Assembly: GCA_036499545.1 (NCBI GenBank)
Contig: DASYDR010000068.1
Location: forward strand, 1-7,210
Reading direction: 5' to 3'
From: Plastoroseomonas sp036499545
GTDB lineage: Bacteria; Pseudomonadota; Alphaproteobacteria; Acetobacterales; Acetobacteraceae
DNA length: 7,210 nucleotides
Position 1 is the first letter of the stretch, and each line of letters starts with the position of its first letter. This document shows positions 5,739-7,210 of the stretch, piece by piece. The notes under the pieces were generated by a model. It was not told the origin of the DNA and searched no databases. It was given only the letters and a program-made list of their open reading frames with translations. A program made the position numbers and the translations under genes.

Positions 5739-6758
5739 ATGGCCGAGACCAATCTGCGCGTGCTGCTGAAGCGCCGCCCGAACGGGGCACCGGTGCCCGA
5801 GGATTTCGAGATCAGCGCGGCGCCGCTGCCCGAGCCCGGCGAAGGCGAGGTGCTGGTGCGGCACCGCTTCGTCTCGCTCGATCCCTATATGCGCGGGCGG
5901 ATGACGGACGCCAAATCCTACGCCAGGCCGGTCGCGATCGGCGGCGTGATGGAAGCGGCGGCGGTGGGCGAGGTCATCGCCTCCCTCGATCCGCGCTTCG
6001 CGCCCGGCGATCACGTGACCAATGCCTTCGGCTGGCAGCAATTCAGCGCGGTGGCCGGCGCGCGGCTGATCAAGGTCGATCCGAAGGAGGCACCGCTTTC
6101 GGCCAATGTGGGCGTCCTCGGCATGCCCGGGCTGACGGCCTGGGTCGGGCTGCAGGATATCGGCCAGCCCCGGCCGGGCGAGACGGTGGTGGTCAGCGCC
6201 GCGTCCGGTGCCGTTGGCCAGGTGGTCGGGCAGATCGCGAAGCAGCGCGGGGCGCGGGTGGTCGGCATCGCCGGCGGCCGGGCGAAATGCGACTTCATCC
6301 GGGACGAGTTCGGCTTCGACGCGGCCGTCGATCATCGCGGCGATCTGGACGCCCAGCTCGATGCCGCCTGCCCGGACGGCATCGACGTCTATTGGGAGAA
6401 TGTCGGCGGCGCGGTGCAGGCCGCCGTCTTCCCGCGCTTCCGCGATTTCGGCCGCATGGTGATGTGCGGCATGATTTCGCAATACAACGAGGCGCCCGGT
6501 GCCGATGCGACAGGGGCGCCGCCAGGCCCCAATCTGGGGCCGGTGGTCCGCAAGCGCCTGCGCATCCAGGGCTTCATCGTCAGCGACAGCGGCTGGCAGC
6601 GCTATGCGCAATTCCGGTCGGAGATGCTGGATTGGATCGGAAAGGGAAAGTTGCGCTGGCGTGATGATGTGGTGGACGGTATCGAGAAGATGCCGGCCGC
6701 CTTCATCGGGCTGCTGAAGGGCGAGAATTTCGGCAAGCTGGTGGTGAAGGTGGATTGA
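5739..6758 (+). CDS. NADP-dependent medium-chain oxidoreductase (leukotriene B4 12-hydroxydehydrogenase / curcumin reductase-like)
   Basis: A 339-residue zinc-free medium-chain dehydrogenase/reductase. The N-terminal catalytic domain contains SLDPYMRGRM (46-55), typical of the LTB4DH/prostaglandin reductase/CurA branch, then GDHV (90-93) and GMPGLTAW (128-135). The Rossmann fold has AASGAVGQVVGQIAK (154-168), the NADP-binding glycine motif, then GARVVGIAGGRAKCDF (171-186), where basic residues after the second strand suit the 2'-phosphate of NADPH. CPDGIDVYWENVGG (211-224), GMISQYN (244-250) and RLRIQGFIVSD (273-283) are hallmark segments. No structural or catalytic zinc ligands are seen. Known members reduce activated C=C bonds of enals, enones and quinone-like compounds; the physiological substrate here is unknown. 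The start is supported by AGGAGA 6 nt upstream. Its stop overlaps the next gene's ATG (TGATG). Confidence 0.93.
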   Translation: MAETNLRVLLKRRPNGAPVPEDFEISAAPLPEPGEGEVLVRHRFVSLDPYMRGRMTDAKSYARPVAIGGVMEAAAVGEVIASLDPRFAPGDHVTNAFGWQQFSAVAGARLIKVDPKEAPLSANVGVLGMPGLTAWVGLQDIGQPRPGETVVVSAASGAVGQVVGQIAKQRGARVVGIAGGRAKCDFIRDEFGFDAAVDHRGDLDAQLDAACPDGIDVYWENVGGAVQAAVFPRFRDFGRMVMCGMISQYNEAPGADATGAPPGPNLGPVVRKRLRIQGFIVSDSGWQRYAQFRSEMLDWIGKGKLRWRDDVVDGIEKMPAAFIGLLKGENFGKLVVKVD

Positions 6759-7126
6759 TGCGGGATTGGCTGCGGCGCGCGGTGACCGGGCTGGTGTTCG
6801 TGGCAATCGCCGGGGCGGGCCCTGCCCTGGCGCAATCGGGCATCAAGCCGGAGGCGCTGCCGCCAGTAGGCGGCGCCCATGCGCCGGTGCAGCCGGCCCC
6901 TTCCGCCGGCCCCCAGCAGGGGCAAGGCCAGCGCCCGCCGCGCTGCGCGCAGCAATTGGCGAATGGCTGCCTCGGCATGCAGTCCTCCTGCCAGGTGGCC
7001 TGCCCGGGGATCTGGAGCACCAACCCCGGCGCGCCGGCTTTCACGCCCACCGACCGCGCCGGCTGCATGCAGCGCTGCGCCACGCAGTACCAGCGCTGCA
7101 TGACGCAGTACGGCTGCTACAACTGA
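6758..7126 (+). CDS. Small exported eight-cysteine protein of unknown function
   Basis: 122 residues, not recognised as a named family. Residues 1-25 are a Sec signal peptide (RR at 6-7, hydrophobic LVFVAIAGAG at 12-21, cleavage expected after PALA at 22-25). Residues 26-61 form a Pro/Gln/Gly-rich, probably disordered linker. The C-terminal domain has eight Cys at 63, 71, 78, 82, 103, 107, 114 and 120, with two CX3C pairs separated by a Pro-rich loop (83-102). Residues 106-119 are two 7-residue units sharing RC-x-TQY. An even number of Cys, no free thiols in the leader and export to the oxidising periplasm all suggest four disulfides. The ATG at 6758 overlaps the reductase stop (TGATG). AAGGTGG (6747-6753) precedes it by 4 nt; a TTG one codon earlier is less likely. 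No lipobox is present. Transcription likely ends at the stem-loop at 7134-7160. Confidence 0.8.
   Translation: MRDWLRRAVTGLVFVAIAGAGPALAQSGIKPEALPPVGGAHAPVQPAPSAGPQQGQGQRPPRCAQQLANGCLGMQSSCQVACPGIWSTNPGAPAFTPTDRAGCMQRCATQYQRCMTQYGCYN
7073..7114 (+). repeat. Tandem 21-nt repeat within the cysteine-rich gene
   Basis: Two in-frame 21-nt units, 7073-7093 and 7094-7114, agree at 15 of 21 positions: the Arg-Cys codons and the Thr-Gln-Tyr codons are identical, while the third and seventh codons differ. They encode RCATQYQ and RCMTQYG. A seven-residue unit places its cysteines on one helix face. Confidence 0.7.
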
Positions 7127-7133
7127 TATCAAC

Positions 7134-7160
7134 GGTGGTGAGCGTAGGCCGCTCACCACC
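7134..7160. terminator. Perfect 11-bp stem-loop between convergent genes, probable bidirectional terminator
   Basis: GGTGGTGAGCG (7134-7144), loop TAGGC (7145-7149), CGCTCACCACC (7150-7160). The stem begins 7 nt after the stop of the cysteine-rich gene and ends 2 nt from the apparent stop of a gene on the other strand. No T-run follows on the plus strand (CCTCAG), which is common in high-GC genomes. The position and perfect pairing support termination in both directions. Confidence 0.75.
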
Positions 7161-7162
7161 CC

Positions 7163-7210
7163 TCAGTCGCCGGGCGGCCGGCATCCGCCGTCCTTGGCTT
7201 CGCCGCACTT
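7163..7210 (-). CDS. C-terminal end of a convergent gene entering from the right edge (partial)
   Basis: The minus strand reads 15 codons ending KCGEAKDGGCRPPGD then TGA (7165-7163). Third positions are G or C in 13 of 15 codons, as in neighbouring genes, and the stop sits 2 nt from the stem-loop, as expected for a convergent gene sharing a terminator. The two Cys and Gly-rich tail recall low-complexity metal-binding or exported small proteins, but 15 residues cannot identify it. Confidence 0.45.
   Translation of the reverse strand, partial: KCGEAKDGGCRPPGD

Noticed and set aside
5658..6806. 382-residue open frame on the minus strand
   Set aside because: It is antisense to the NADP-dependent reductase and is His/Arg/Ala-rich without domain signatures.
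1..7210. CRISPR arrays, tRNA/rRNA genes, insertion sequences, phage or defence genes
   Set aside because: I saw no regularly spaced repeats, tRNA cloverleaf, terminal inverted repeats or transposase/nuclease motifs on either strand.

Overview
The window is a stretch of very GC-rich chromosome with GC-rich third codon positions. Gene content and protein style (an OprB-type carbohydrate porin, a MoeA starting MAQLSDDCFA, many Ala/Arg/Gly-rich proteins) suggest an alphaproteobacterium, most likely in or near the Acetobacteraceae (Roseomonas-like). That placement is inference from sequence style, not from a search.

Layout. (1) Positions 1-2412, minus strand: a two-gene unit. A thiamine-diphosphate (ThDP) enzyme of the acetolactate synthase/benzoylformate decarboxylase superfamily has a GTG start and a strong ribosome binding site. 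It is followed after 2 nt by an OprB-like outer-membrane porin cut off by the window start. (2) 2413-2744: a divergent non-coding region holding several short perfect palindromes and a possible -10 element. (3) 2745-3810, plus strand: a small four-helix membrane protein of unknown function overlapping mobA by 14 nt. (4) 3817-5582, minus strand: mobB then moeA, overlapping by TGATG and convergent with mobA across a 6-nt gap. (5) 5583-5738: a second divergent non-coding region, with a perfect 8-bp hairpin directly before the next ribosome binding site. (6) 5739-7126, plus strand: a zinc-free NADP-dependent medium-chain reductase overlapping (TGATG) a small exported eight-cysteine protein. (7) 7134-7160: a perfect 11-bp stem-loop. 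On its far side the last 15 codons of a convergent minus-strand gene enter from the right edge.

How the genes work together. MobA, MobB and MoeA belong to the late steps of molybdenum cofactor synthesis: MoeA inserts molybdenum into molybdopterin, MobA adds GMP, and MobB is a GTP-binding accessory protein. The ThDP enzyme and porin look co-translated and may serve uptake and breakdown of one carbon source. The reductase and the cysteine-rich exported protein are translationally coupled, but the reason is not evident.

Most of the window is ordinary housekeeping and accessory metabolism. The least explained item is the eight-cysteine protein at 6758-7126. Its cysteine spacing is nearly mirror-symmetric and fits a disulfide-stapled helical hairpin. 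No defence system, CRISPR array, tRNA, rRNA or insertion sequence is visible.
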